Shown here piece after piece: positions 32,101-40,454 of a stretch of DNA of 64,000 bases. Source of the DNA: Pedobacter sp. BAL39 (GTDB lineage Bacteria; Bacteroidota; Bacteroidia; Sphingobacteriales; Sphingobacteriaceae); contig NZ_ABCM01000016.1 in NCBI RefSeq assembly GCF_000170795.1, positions 1 through 64,000 on the forward strand. The letters run 5' to 3'. Below the pieces are notes generated by a model, which did not search any database, was not told the DNA's origin, and saw nothing but the letters and a program-made list of their open reading frames with translations. Each line of letters opens with the position of its first letter. Within the stretch, counting starts at the first letter, position 1. Both the position numbers and the translations under genes were made by a program.

Positions 32101-32693
32101 CCAATGGTGACGGTGTCCTCGACGCAACAGATTATGTGCCTTCCGGAAATCCAAATCCAAAAATGACTGGCGGTATGGTAAATACATTCAGCTACAAAAA
32201 TTTTAGCCTGTCCGTATTTGTCAACTTTACGCTGGGACGTGACATCTACAATGATTATCTCGTTGGAAAACTATCACACCTTGTTCCGACAGATGATGGT
32301 GATCCTGATCCCCTGCACGCCATCAGTACCAATGCCTTTCCTTATCTGAACGGCATCAACTACTGGAGAAACCCGGGCGACAATGCCGACTACCCTTCTT
32401 TAAGTTCATTTGATGGTACCCGCTACAAATATGCAGGCGTGAGTTCCAGATGGGTGGAAAATGGATCGTACCTCCGTATCAAAACCGCGACCCTTTCCTA
32501 CACCTTTAATCCAAAAGTCCTGAGCAAGCTCTCCATCAGCAGGTTGAGGGTTTACGGAATGGCAGACAACCTGCACATCTTCCAATCGGCAAACCTCCCT
32601 GATGCAGAGCAAGTGGATGCCTTCGGTATTTATAACGGCAGTGGTTACTCCATTCCTAAAAAATATACCATTGGTCTAGAAGTGGGACTTTAA
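29151..32693 (+). CDS. SusC/RagA-type TonB-dependent receptor with STN signalling domain
   Basis: The 1180-residue protein has a signal sequence (to about 44), an STN domain (about 48-120: TPLKTILKELRLQSGYNFVY), a carboxypeptidase-regulatory-like domain (about 142-215), a TonB-box/plug start at VLDDVVVIGYQEVSRRKASA (about 218) and a long 22-strand barrel. It imports oligosaccharide across the outer membrane together with the SusD lipoprotein encoded 17 bp downstream. The STN domain links substrate binding to the FecR/FecI pair encoded upstream, so the operon is probably induced by its own substrate. The start at 29151 is the first ATG of the frame after the non-coding gap. Confidence 0.95.
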   Translation: MYKIYTRKPGIPRGYSHKIWLIVRLTTVILLASFLQVSASGFAQKINLNRTNTPLKTILKELRLQSGYNFVYTDEVIRKSKPININVREAEIEAVLNEVFSKQPLTYSISSKTVVVRIKEEKSFIEEAIERLKLIDIRGKIVDENGQPLPGASVVNRTTKKGTASATDGTFSIVADAGNTLVFTMLGYKTKEVVVKNGETNISITLVPDEKVLDDVVVIGYQEVSRRKASAAITSVNPKAIQDIPAPSISNLLQGRVAGLNVQNFSGEPGVRNTVVLRGNTAVSRNIDNNPNSASGKASLARAISGPLYVVDGVPQSTEDIAAINYGNGTSTDVLAGIPIADIESIDILKDASASAVYGSRGANGVILIKTKAGTAGKTRITFSTYHGLTDRPDLDKVLIGAQEGRAKMELINHYGDYDDLKNIPQILTDSLNPAFNNANDYRGELYQTGMVSNYDLSFTGGSDVFTYRYGLNYFSEDGIIKKSGFDRYSLNSRMGVNITPKLNVGVQIRYSRLDRPRSVSDLSGGTSPFNGGYYASSPLPSSNLFLPQANRDFIFGSTKVQTDANTNNSLTISPTIDWKIGKNWMFNTIISYESANSRKDAFTPGTVRQSGTGIASSFVDNSANYLMSNTIQYSTTLNDIHHLNVLLGQNTEFHQYRATYSEADGIPNDQISVVKVINKMNSFTYSDLIENGIQTGFIRGNYDFKGRYLFSGVLNADASSKFGKGNRVGFFPSFSAGWIVSDEPFMKSAGKWLTLFKIRGSYGITGRQPDGGDSYLSFNTYNVGSGSFSGSSNPNTGQNESNTYNGIPAVSPNFSGGLSNSELTWEHSKQANIGVDLTFLGGRFSVVTDVYVRNTTEGIFTLALPITTGYSTITSNAIGTRNSGIETQFIANYFNPSKAFQWETNFNFAFNKNMITSLPNGGRDIYLDKFLLRQGQAINQYNTFEQTGIYKTDADVPVNPIDGSVLSFYGYPFRGGDPIWKDSNGDGVLDATDYVPSGNPNPKMTGGMVNTFSYKNFSLSVFVNFTLGRDIYNDYLVGKLSHLVPTDDGDPDPLHAISTNAFPYLNGINYWRNPGDNADYPSLSSFDGTRYKYAGVSSRWVENGSYLRIKTATLSYTFNPKVLSKLSISRLRVYGMADNLHIFQSANLPDAEQVDAFGIYNGSGYSIPKKYTIGLEVGL

Positions 32694-32710
32694 CATCATA
32701 TACAGGAATC

Positions 32711-34171
32711 ATGAAAAGAAATTTAACTACTTATATTACAGCGCTACTGATCGTATTGACGGCAACTACAGGCTGTAAAAAAATATTAGACCTGGAGCCA
32801 CACAATTCCACATTTACCGAAGCGTATTTCACGAACGGTCAGGATGCGAACAGTGCGATCTCCGGTGCCTATGCATCGTTGCGCAGGATATTGTTGAACA
32901 ATTCGTCCTGGCATGTGTACGGCGATGTGCCATCCGGCGAATTCAGCATCAGATCGGACCGTGACAACCAGAACTACAACATCTCCAATGGAGAGTTTAC
33001 GGGATTGAATGTGGGCTCGGGTAACTGGAACTGGCAATCTTACTTCCAGTTGATCCAGCAACTGAACCTCATCATTAATAAAGTACCTGGAATTGCAATT
33101 GAAAAATTCAGTAACAGGGACGACAAACAGCAGATCATCGGTGAAGCCTACTTCCTTCGGTCCTACATCTACTTTTACATGAGCAGGGTGTGGGGTGATG
33201 TGCCACTCAAGCTTGAACCTGATCTGGACATCAACCAGGCGAAGAACATCGAGCGTTCAACTGCCGCAAATGTGCTGAAACAGTGCCTTGCAGATCTCGT
33301 CATTGCAAAAGAAAATTTGAAATTCGGCTACAACGATGAGAACCAACGTGCGGTAAGGGCCAACAAAGGTAGTGCGCTTGCACTGGAAGCTCATATCAAA
33401 GCATGGTCAGGTGACTATTCAGGGGCAGAAATTGCTGCAAACGATGTCATCACAAACGGGGGTTATAGCCTGCTTGACTCTATACAATATCCAAAAGTAT
33501 TCATCGGAAAATCACTTGAAGGAATTTTTGAGATCAACATCAGCTACGGACAAAGTGAAGGCATTTCGCTGAACAGCGGTGGTTATGCGCCGACATTAAG
33601 AACTCCTTATGTGGCTAATAAGGCAGATATCCAATGGCCTGTGAACACGAGTTACATCAATAAAATATACCGTGATACCAGTGATGTCAGGTATAAAACT
33701 TTCTTTTTTCAAGCGCAGTCCTCTGACGGACAAACCATCAAATTTTCAAACGTCACCTACGCAGATGGTTCCGCCCAGAATGATCCCCGGTTGTCTAACA
33801 ACCTGATCCTTTTCCGCCTTGCCGACATTATCCTGCTAAGAGCTGAAGCCCTCAATAAGTTAAACAGGGATCCTGAAGCGGTAGTCCTGCTAAACAGGGT
33901 GCGCAAAAGATCCGGACTGGTCGATTATGCTGGTAGTGGAGATGCCCTCGGTACCACCATATTGGAAGAACGATTGAGAGAGCTTTTCTATGAGGGCCAG
34001 TCGTACTACGACCTCGTGAGGACTAAAAAACTACCGTCCTATAATGAACGGATGTCCACACAGTTTATGGATGGCTCCCCGCTCGGAGGTTGGTTGTGGC
34101 CGATAGACCCCGCCATGTTCAAAGACGATTATACCCTTGTGCAGACTCCTTACTGGCAAGGCAAGCTTTAA
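32711..34171 (+). CDS. SusD/RagB-type nutrient-binding outer membrane lipoprotein
   Basis: The 486-residue protein has a lipoprotein signal (TTGCKK, Cys22). It shows the SusD pattern: DLEPHNSTFTEAYF, then the TPR-like helices (GEAYFLRSYIYFYMSRVWGDVPL near 149-171) and a C-terminal RagB region (NRVRKRSGL, ILEERLRELFYEGQSYYDLVR). It lids the SusC barrel and binds glycan. It is cotranscribed with susC (17 bp gap) and followed by two further lipoproteins that occupy the place of SusE/SusF. Confidence 0.95.
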   Translation: MKRNLTTYITALLIVLTATTGCKKILDLEPHNSTFTEAYFTNGQDANSAISGAYASLRRILLNNSSWHVYGDVPSGEFSIRSDRDNQNYNISNGEFTGLNVGSGNWNWQSYFQLIQQLNLIINKVPGIAIEKFSNRDDKQQIIGEAYFLRSYIYFYMSRVWGDVPLKLEPDLDINQAKNIERSTAANVLKQCLADLVIAKENLKFGYNDENQRAVRANKGSALALEAHIKAWSGDYSGAEIAANDVITNGGYSLLDSIQYPKVFIGKSLEGIFEINISYGQSEGISLNSGGYAPTLRTPYVANKADIQWPVNTSYINKIYRDTSDVRYKTFFFQAQSSDGQTIKFSNVTYADGSAQNDPRLSNNLILFRLADIILLRAEALNKLNRDPEAVVLLNRVRKRSGLVDYAGSGDALGTTILEERLRELFYEGQSYYDLVRTKKLPSYNERMSTQFMDGSPLGGWLWPIDPAMFKDDYTLVQTPYWQGKL

Positions 34172-34189
34172 CATTTAAAAGAAACAGAC

Positions 34190-34885
34190 ATGAAAAAAAT
34201 ACCTTTAATATGCATTGCAGTACTGGCCATAATTACGTTTTACGCCTGCAAAAAGGACTACGTAATCGGTGGCAGTCTCTATGAAGAGAAAGTAAATCTG
34301 AGCACCTACGATTACCTGAAAACCAATCGTCTATTTGACACACTAGTCATCATGATCGATCGGATGCAGCTAAAAGATGAAGTGAACCAGAGCGGAACAG
34401 TATTTGCCCTGACGAATTACGCCATCCACAATTATGTGGTAGAGAAACAGGCGCAGTTGCGCATTCAGAATAACGACGAGAACCTCACATTTACCTTTGA
34501 TGACATCGTGCTGCCCAATCTTAAGGATTCGTTAAGGGCCTATCTGTTCAAAGACCGGTTGCCGTTGAGTTTCCTTACAGAAACAGGCAGATTCAGAAAG
34601 GCCAATGATGGTGAAAACAGATTGATACAGGCCATTCCGACAAACGATTATACGAATCCAAACACCTTCCCTGTACAACCCAGGTATGTATACCTGACCA
34701 AGATTGTCAAGCTGGAGGATGGCACTGGTGTGATTCCTACAGACTCTACACAGCTGAATCAGGTAGATCCTGAACAGTTGCTGCAGGCTAGGGTGCAAAC
34801 CTCCGGCATCATTACAAACACGGGAATTGTGCACGTATTGAACAACTCCCATACCTTCACCTTCTTTGGCGACATTAAAAATTAA
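34190..34885 (+). CDS. Lipoprotein with FAS1 (fasciclin)-like fold
   Basis: The 231-residue protein has a lipobox ending at Cys20 (FYACKK). The C-terminal part, TSGIITNTGIVHVLNNSH, is the typical closing segment of FAS1 domains, and STYDYLKTN ... LFDTLVIMIDRM matches the FAS1 start. FAS1 domains mediate adhesion or ligand binding at the cell surface; as the gene directly after susD, this may be a surface glycan-binding accessory. The gap to susD is 18 bp. Confidence 0.75.
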   Translation: MKKIPLICIAVLAIITFYACKKDYVIGGSLYEEKVNLSTYDYLKTNRLFDTLVIMIDRMQLKDEVNQSGTVFALTNYAIHNYVVEKQAQLRIQNNDENLTFTFDDIVLPNLKDSLRAYLFKDRLPLSFLTETGRFRKANDGENRLIQAIPTNDYTNPNTFPVQPRYVYLTKIVKLEDGTGVIPTDSTQLNQVDPEQLLQARVQTSGIITNTGIVHVLNNSHTFTFFGDIKN

Positions 34886-34903
34886 CCAAATCGAATTAAA
34901 GAC

Positions 34904-35881
34904 ATGCAAAAATATATCACATATATAGCCACCGGATTGATATGCCTGGGGGTTATAACAGCTTGCAAAAAAGTAGAAAATGGATTTTTAAGTGACCAGG
35001 TACGCTATAGAGATAGTCCGATGAGGATTCAAAAAGGAATTGTCACACAGACAAAAGCTGTAGATAACGACGGCTCCAGCGCCCCTGTAACTTATGAACT
35101 ACTGGACATCCGCGATGCCGTCACCAAAAAACACGCCGACGCACTGTATGCCAACTATGAGCGATACATCTTCATTTCTCAGTTCAACGTAGACGTGGAT
35201 ACCACCATCGAACTGTTGAATACTCACCGTCAGCTCTTGAACGCACCATCCTTTGAATTCAATAAGTTTACCGGAGCTTTTACCTTTTATGGAACAACCT
35301 CGAATGTTCCTGTTGGTAGCTACGAATTTGACGTGAGGGCAACGAATGAAAACGGCTCCAAAGATTTCAAAAATGTTGGTACTTTCTCCTTATATGAGGG
35401 ACCTGTAGCGGAGCAATCGGCCGGAGGTGGGGCCTGGTTTAAGGATGGTACCAGCACCAGCGGCGACATCGGCGAGCCTGAGGTCAAAATCAAAAAGACC
35501 TCCACAGAAGGCACGCTGATCATCCTGAAAATCGTCGACAAAAACGGTACTCCATTCAATCCAAAAAAGAATGAGTTTATCAAACGTGGCGACAGGAACA
35601 GCTTCGATACTTTCGCACGTTTTCACCCACTTGTGCTGACAGACTCCACCATGACCTGTAATTTTGAAGTTACGCCATTCCCATTGGTTGCAGGGCCTCC
35701 GGGCCAAGGGTATACCATTTACTATAGGATCCCGGGTAATTTTGCTAAGCTGGATCCGGGAATTACTCCAACGCCAGACCGCGGTTACAGCATCAATCCA
35801 AGGTTCACCTTCAGAATTTATCAGGAAGGAACTTATGAGGTGACAGTCAGGATCAAAAACGCAACCAGAGACGTACTCTAG
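34904..35881 (+). CDS. Surface lipoprotein, DUF5007-like, last gene of the Sus-type operon
   Basis: The 325-residue protein has a lipobox at Cys21 (ITACKK). The mature protein is beta-rich with immunoglobulin-like stretches (GSYEFDVRATNENGSKDF) and resembles DUF5007 proteins encoded next to SusC/SusD pairs. It probably binds glycan on the cell surface. It follows the FAS1-like gene by 18 bp and is followed by a strong terminator at 35903-35929. The domain name is tentative. Confidence 0.7.
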   Translation: MQKYITYIATGLICLGVITACKKVENGFLSDQVRYRDSPMRIQKGIVTQTKAVDNDGSSAPVTYELLDIRDAVTKKHADALYANYERYIFISQFNVDVDTTIELLNTHRQLLNAPSFEFNKFTGAFTFYGTTSNVPVGSYEFDVRATNENGSKDFKNVGTFSLYEGPVAEQSAGGGAWFKDGTSTSGDIGEPEVKIKKTSTEGTLIILKIVDKNGTPFNPKKNEFIKRGDRNSFDTFARFHPLVLTDSTMTCNFEVTPFPLVAGPPGQGYTIYYRIPGNFAKLDPGITPTPDRGYSINPRFTFRIYQEGTYEVTVRIKNATRDVL

Positions 35882-35902
35882 TCCCCCGGATTCTCTCTGT
35901 AT

Positions 35903-35929
35903 AGGTGCCCCAAAAGGGGCACCTTTTTT
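35903..35929 (+). terminator. Rho-independent terminator of the FecIR/Sus operon
   Basis: A perfect 9-bp stem (AGGTGCCCC at 35903-35911 with GGGGCACCT at 35916-35924) closes a 4-base AAAA loop and is followed by a T-run. It lies 22 bp after the last stop codon. Confidence 0.95.
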
Positions 35930-36035
35930 ATGCCTTAAACTTTCGTTGTGCTGCCAGACCTAATGAAGCTCGTGAAGGTTACACCTGCCAACGTCTTTAA
36001 CTAACAAATCAGCAACCACAGTCAAAAAAAATCCC

Positions 36036-37385
36036 TTAAGAAAGGGATTTGCCAATATTCATAACCACCTCTTCAGGTTGGGGTTCCCTTACCACTGTTT
36101 TTGGTTTCATCACCCGTTTTACTTGCGCCGGCGGACTGGAAGCATTTCCGGCACCTGTTTTATTTTCATTTACAGGTCTCTTTTTTTTCTTGAACTTACG
36201 TCCATACCAGATCAGAAATCCTGTAATCGGCAAACTGGCACCGATCAACGCTGCAAGGAAGGCAAGTACCTTTCCCGGAAAACCGAGTATGCTGCCGACA
36301 TGTATGTCGTAATTCATTTTCCTCAGCTTCGATCCAAAAGAAGCTTTATCGTAATCTTCATTGTAGACGTCATCGCGTTTAATCTCTTTAAGTGTATGCT
36401 GATCAAAACTATACCCCTTGCTGTTATAAAATTGACCTGGAGAAGGATAAACCGTGATGTATATCGCTGCCTTTGCATCGGCAGTATCCGGGAAACTGTA
36501 GTAAAAACCTGCCGATTTCGGGTGATTTACAATTACCTTATTCCATGCGATATCCATCGCCTGTTGCGGCGTATAAAGTTGGTTTGCCTTTTGCAAGGAA
36601 TCAGACTCCACCCTTTTATATTCTGCAAGGTTGTTCCCTCCAGACGTAACCCAGTACAAACCTTCGCTATACCATTTAATGCCATACACCATTCCCGTCA
36701 GTGCAATTGCCAAAAGAAACAACAAAGCATAAAATCCAAGTACATTGTGCAGGTCGAGGTTTACCCTCTTGAAGGACGCTCCCCATTTAATTTTAAAACT
36801 CTTATCACGTGTAGACTTGTTCCATTTCTTTGGATACCACCAGATCAATCCGGTAATAAGCAATACCACAAAGACCATGGTGCCGTAGTTGACAATGGGT
36901 CTTCCAATCGCGTAAGGCATCCATAGGAAACGATGACCATTCAGGATAAACCTGAAGAAATCTGTCTCTCCCTTTTGATGCACTTCCTTCGACACAACCG
37001 CTCCTGTATAGGGATTTAACTTCAGCGTCACTCCGCCTCCGCCTCTCCGCCCTTTTTGATTCGGGTCTTTCAAACCGAGATTAATGGTTCTTCCCTGCTG
37101 ATAGTTTGCATAGCTGGGCACCAGCTCAGGATACAATTTAGCAGCAGCAGCACCTGCCTGTGCTGGCGTAATCACAGGTTTGTCTTGTCTTTCAATCTTG
37201 GTCTCCGGTTCAAGCAAACCAGTGATCTCTTCATTGAAAACCCAAATACATCCTGTAATACACACAATCAGTACAATTATTCCTGACGCGAGTCCTAACC
37301 AAAGATGAAGCCATTTATTGATCCGCGTAAAAAGGGAATCCGTTTTCTTCTTTTTAGGCGGTGAGGGGTTGTTTTTTGAAATCAT
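36036..37385 (-). CDS. PepSY-associated membrane protein (iron/siderophore-linked family)
   Basis: The 449-residue protein has the PepSY_TM layout: a first membrane helix (about 31-51), a periplasmic PepSY region, further helices near 162-182, 215-235 and 370-395, and a Lys-rich then Pro-rich cytoplasmic tail. Histidines in WLHLWLG and RVNLDLHNVLGFYALLF match the family's conserved positions. Relatives are iron-regulated inner-membrane proteins linked to siderophore reduction or uptake. It has a near-perfect promoter at 37441-37470. No ferric receptor gene is adjacent. Confidence 0.88.
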   Translation of the reverse strand: MISKNNPSPPKKKKTDSLFTRINKWLHLWLGLASGIIVLIVCITGCIWVFNEEITGLLEPETKIERQDKPVITPAQAGAAAAKLYPELVPSYANYQQGRTINLGLKDPNQKGRRGGGGVTLKLNPYTGAVVSKEVHQKGETDFFRFILNGHRFLWMPYAIGRPIVNYGTMVFVVLLITGLIWWYPKKWNKSTRDKSFKIKWGASFKRVNLDLHNVLGFYALLFLLAIALTGMVYGIKWYSEGLYWVTSGGNNLAEYKRVESDSLQKANQLYTPQQAMDIAWNKVIVNHPKSAGFYYSFPDTADAKAAIYITVYPSPGQFYNSKGYSFDQHTLKEIKRDDVYNEDYDKASFGSKLRKMNYDIHVGSILGFPGKVLAFLAALIGASLPITGFLIWYGRKFKKKKRPVNENKTGAGNASSPPAQVKRVMKPKTVVREPQPEEVVMNIGKSLS

Positions 37386-37440
37386 CGCGTTTTTATGCTG
37401 AATTTTTTAATGGTTAAGGCCGGACATCACTGTCAGGCAT

Positions 37441-37470
37441 CAAAGATAACCCTATTAAGATTAAATCCAA
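37441..37470 (-). promoter_or_regulatory. Promoter of the PepSY gene (full consensus)
   Basis: On the minus strand TTTG (TTG at 37470-37468) is followed after exactly 19 nt by TATCTTTG at 37448-37441, a complete Bacteroidota promoter. The start codon lies 55 nt downstream. Confidence 0.85.
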
Positions 37471-37540
37471 ATAATTCAGAACAACAAAAGTATTCCCGGC
37501 CTTAGGTGCCGCCAGAACAATCAACAGCACTTCCTAAAGT

Positions 37541-38692
37541 TTATTCGACAGTGGTCTCCGTTTCAGAAATGGAATAGGTACTGCTTTGCACATAATTGAG
37601 CATCCATTTATTATTGAGCCAGTGTGCGGTAAAAATGAACCCCTCTTGAGCGTCGCCTGTTTTTATCCGCACATCTGCTTTCATAATGGTACTTCCCAAA
37701 GAAAGCAGCTCATGATCAAAGTTTTTGATCTGATAGTCGATGCTGGTTACATGATCCGGCTGAAAATTACTCGTTTTCAAGTAGTCAACAAGTTGCCCCA
37801 GGTCGTCGGTTATAAATTTGGAATAGAGCGTTGCCGGGCTGGTTTTCAGCTGCCCCTGCAACGCCTTCAATTCAGCCAGCCCTTCTTCCGATGGCTCTTC
37901 CTGTGGCGTAGCAATCGCTTTGTCGATCATTACCGCAATGTCAGGCAACTCGTACTTAAGAAAGTCTGCAGTGGAAATGAGCTGCGAAAATTGATCTGCA
38001 GGTTTCCCTGCTGACAAATCATTGATGACACTTTTGATAAAAGCCAAAGGCTCTTCCAGACAGGCTTCTGCCGAAGTCCATCCAGGATTTCTTTTGGACT
38101 TGGGCTCAGCGAAAGCTGTCAGTTTTGTCTGATCGGAAAGCTGTTCATTCCAGTTGAGGGGGGTGATGCCACTTCCATATGGTCTTTTGGGCCCTGCGTT
38201 ATAGAAATCATTGTTGACATCCAGTAACAGCCACTGGTCATTCCTTCTGGTCACAGTGCAATTAAATGCGATGTTTTTTGTGCCCTGTTTCAGTACCACA
38301 TACAAAACGTAACGGTTGATATGCGCTCCCTCCAATACCACCTGATCCTGTTCGTATAAAGTAGTAGCATATGTGGTATTGCTGCTGTTTATTTGATGTT
38401 CCTGTTTGATGCGAAGCAGCTGCTTCCAGCTTTCACTTAGGGCATTGGATTCAGGGCTGTCCATTTCTGATCCTGCTACAACGGCTATTGGTGAGGACTG
38501 CTGAAAATTTTCAACAAACTTCATTTCTTCAGCATCTGGAAAAACGGGCATCAGGCTGATGTCGTCATGGTTGAGCAGTGCCATGGCCAGTTCTTTACCG
38601 AGGGCGTCAGGAAGGGGCAGGCATTTTTGTTGAGCACGGAGCGGCATAATGTGTAAACATGCAAGGAGCAACAGAGGACTGAAAATTTTCAT
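37541..38692 (-). CDS. Secreted hypothetical protein
   Basis: The 383-residue protein has a signal peptide (ending MPLRAQQ near 22). The mature part is mixed alpha/beta; the closing region (MKADVRIKTGDAQEGFIFTAHWLNNKWMLNY, split here only for description) looks like an NTF2-type or nuclear-transport-like beta sheet, but I am not sure. No catalytic motif is visible. It stands alone on the minus strand between the PepSY gene and the divergent EEP gene. Function unknown. Confidence 0.75.
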   Translation of the reverse strand: MKIFSPLLLLACLHIMPLRAQQKCLPLPDALGKELAMALLNHDDISLMPVFPDAEEMKFVENFQQSSPIAVVAGSEMDSPESNALSESWKQLLRIKQEHQINSSNTTYATTLYEQDQVVLEGAHINRYVLYVVLKQGTKNIAFNCTVTRRNDQWLLLDVNNDFYNAGPKRPYGSGITPLNWNEQLSDQTKLTAFAEPKSKRNPGWTSAEACLEEPLAFIKSVINDLSAGKPADQFSQLISTADFLKYELPDIAVMIDKAIATPQEEPSEEGLAELKALQGQLKTSPATLYSKFITDDLGQLVDYLKTSNFQPDHVTSIDYQIKNFDHELLSLGSTIMKADVRIKTGDAQEGFIFTAHWLNNKWMLNYVQSSTYSISETETTVE

Positions 38693-38826
38693 AGGGCTTT
38701 AAGCGTTAGCTGTTTTTTCTCTGGAAACTGCAAATACCCTACCAAAAATGGCCTTTCTTAAAAGATTTGTTACTTCCAACGGCTCTGTATTTTCTTTAAC
38801 TTGCGCGCTTTAATGATATTAACGAA

Positions 38827-39747
38827 ATGACTATGATCCGATACTTCTTATTAGGTTTCGCCCTCCTATTCACCCAAAATAGCTTTGCACAGCAAATCAA
38901 CATCGCCACTTATAACGTCAGGTACAAAAACAGTGGGGATGAAAAAAATGGCAATGGATGGAGCCAAAGGATGCCAGTGGTTACGGACATCATCCAGTTC
39001 CACGATTTTGACATCTTTGGTGCTCAGGAGATCCTGCAACAGCAATTGAACGACCTAGACAGCAAACTAACTGGTTATGGTCATGTCGGCGTCGGCCGCG
39101 ATGACGGCAAGCGGGCCGGTGAGCATGCTATGATTTTCTATAAAAAAGATAAATTCAAGCTGCTGGACAGTGGCAACTTCTGGCTATCTAAACAGGAGGA
39201 TGTGCCAAATAAAGGCTGGGACGCAGCACTGCCCAGGATCTGTTCCTGGGGTGCCTTTCAACACCTCGCAAGCGGCCGGAAGTTCTATTTCTTCAATACG
39301 CATTTTGACCATGTTGGCGTCGTAGCCAGAAGGGAAAGCGCAAAACTGATCCTTCGCAAGATCAGGGCCATTGCGGGCGACACCCCGACAATTCTAACCG
39401 GCGACTTTAACGTCGACCAGACCAATGAGATCTATGGCATCCTAACCGGACAGCAGCTCGCAGATGCTTTTGAAACTACCGCATTCAGATACGCGACGAA
39501 TGGCACCATTAACCATTTCGACATCAATACAAAAACCAAAAGCCGCATCGATCACATCTTGTTGTCTAAATCCATCAAGGTAAAACGTTACGGGGTGCTC
39601 ACTGATACCTACCGCAGCGCAGGGAAGGAAAATGCTGAAGTCAGTACCTCCGGCAACTTCCCGAAGGAAGTCTCACTTCAGCGATATGAGGCCAGGCTTC
39701 CCTCCGATCACTTCCCGGTAATGGCGGTCATTGATTTAAATCCCTAG
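38827..39747 (+). CDS. Secreted EEP family protein (second paralogue)
   Basis: The 306-residue protein has a signal peptide (ending SFAQQ) and the EEP motifs: ATYNVRYKN, FGAQE, NTHFDHVG, LTGDFNVDQ and the final SDHFPVMAV. It aligns along its whole length with the paralogue at 21621-22466 but has about 24 extra residues before the last motif (SAGKENAEVSTSGNFPKEV region). Substrate is unknown. TATTTTCT at 38796-38803 preceded by TTG 18 nt upstream is a weak promoter candidate. The next gene begins 20 bp later with its own -7 element. Confidence 0.88.
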   Translation: MTMIRYFLLGFALLFTQNSFAQQINIATYNVRYKNSGDEKNGNGWSQRMPVVTDIIQFHDFDIFGAQEILQQQLNDLDSKLTGYGHVGVGRDDGKRAGEHAMIFYKKDKFKLLDSGNFWLSKQEDVPNKGWDAALPRICSWGAFQHLASGRKFYFFNTHFDHVGVVARRESAKLILRKIRAIAGDTPTILTGDFNVDQTNEIYGILTGQQLADAFETTAFRYATNGTINHFDINTKTKSRIDHILLSKSIKVKRYGVLTDTYRSAGKENAEVSTSGNFPKEVSLQRYEARLPSDHFPVMAVIDLNP

Positions 39748-39755
39748 CATTTATC

Positions 39756-39763
39756 TACCTTTG
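39756..39763 (+). promoter_or_regulatory. -7 element placed for leaderless transcription of the HAD gene
   Basis: TACCTTTG ends 4 bases before the ATG at 39768, so transcription would begin at or within a base or two of the start codon. It overlaps the gap after the EEP stop. No TTG lies at the exact 19-nt distance; one lies 22 nt upstream. Confidence 0.55.
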
Positions 39764-39767
39764 CGCG

Positions 39768-40430
39768 ATGAATAGAAAAATAGCCGTTATTTTCGATATG
39801 GATGGTGTCATTTGCCATACCAATCCTTATCACTCTATTGCGTTCCGCGATTTCTTTTCTTCGAGAAATATCAATGCTACTGATGAAGAATTCGCACAAC
39901 ATATGTTCGGAAAGAGTAACAGCTACATTCTGAGCCACTTCTTCAAAAGAACTGTCGAGGGTGAAGAACTGCTGAAACTTGAAGATGAAAAGGAAAGCCT
40001 GTTTAGAAAAATTTATGAACCTCATGTGGAACCCATTGCAGGCATCACTGAATTCATGGCAGACCTGGTCGCTCATGGCGTGCAGCTCGGCGTGGCTACT
40101 TCCGCTCCTTATGCCAACCTTGAACTGATCCTTAGTAAGGTTGACATCCGCAAAAACCTGGGATCCATACTGGCCAGCGAAGATGTGAAAAAACACAAGC
40201 CGGATCCCGAGGTCTACTTAAAGTCGGCAGCTAACCTGGATGTGCAGCCAGCTCAGTGTATCGTATTTGAAGATTCTTTTTCGGGTATATCAGCAGCGCT
40301 GAATGCAGGCATGAAAGTCGTAGGTGTGCTTACATCCCATAAAAAGGAAGAGTTGCCGACCTGCGACCTTTACATCGAAGACTACACCACACTGTCCTTC
40401 CAGCAAATTGCTGAACTGGTAAATCAATAG
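39768..40430 (+). CDS. HAD-superfamily phosphatase (beta-phosphoglucomutase-like subfamily)
   Basis: The 220-residue protein shows HAD motif I FDMDGV (nucleophile Asp10, acid Asp12), motif II in ATSAPY, motif III Lys in KKHKPDPEVY and motif IV FEDSFSGISAA. A helical cap (about 20-85) places it with phosphoglycolate phosphatase/beta-phosphoglucomutase-type enzymes. The exact substrate cannot be read from sequence. The gene follows the EEP gene by 20 bp but probably has its own promoter, and it converges with 40455. Confidence 0.9.
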   Translation: MNRKIAVIFDMDGVICHTNPYHSIAFRDFFSSRNINATDEEFAQHMFGKSNSYILSHFFKRTVEGEELLKLEDEKESLFRKIYEPHVEPIAGITEFMADLVAHGVQLGVATSAPYANLELILSKVDIRKNLGSILASEDVKKHKPDPEVYLKSAANLDVQPAQCIVFEDSFSGISAALNAGMKVVGVLTSHKKEELPTCDLYIEDYTTLSFQQIAELVNQ

Positions 40431-40454
40431 CCAACACACCGATGTTGATCGCTG

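Noticed and set aside
36078..36926. A 282-codon plus-strand frame.
   Set aside because: It is antisense to the PepSY membrane protein gene, which has a full promoter and family motifs.
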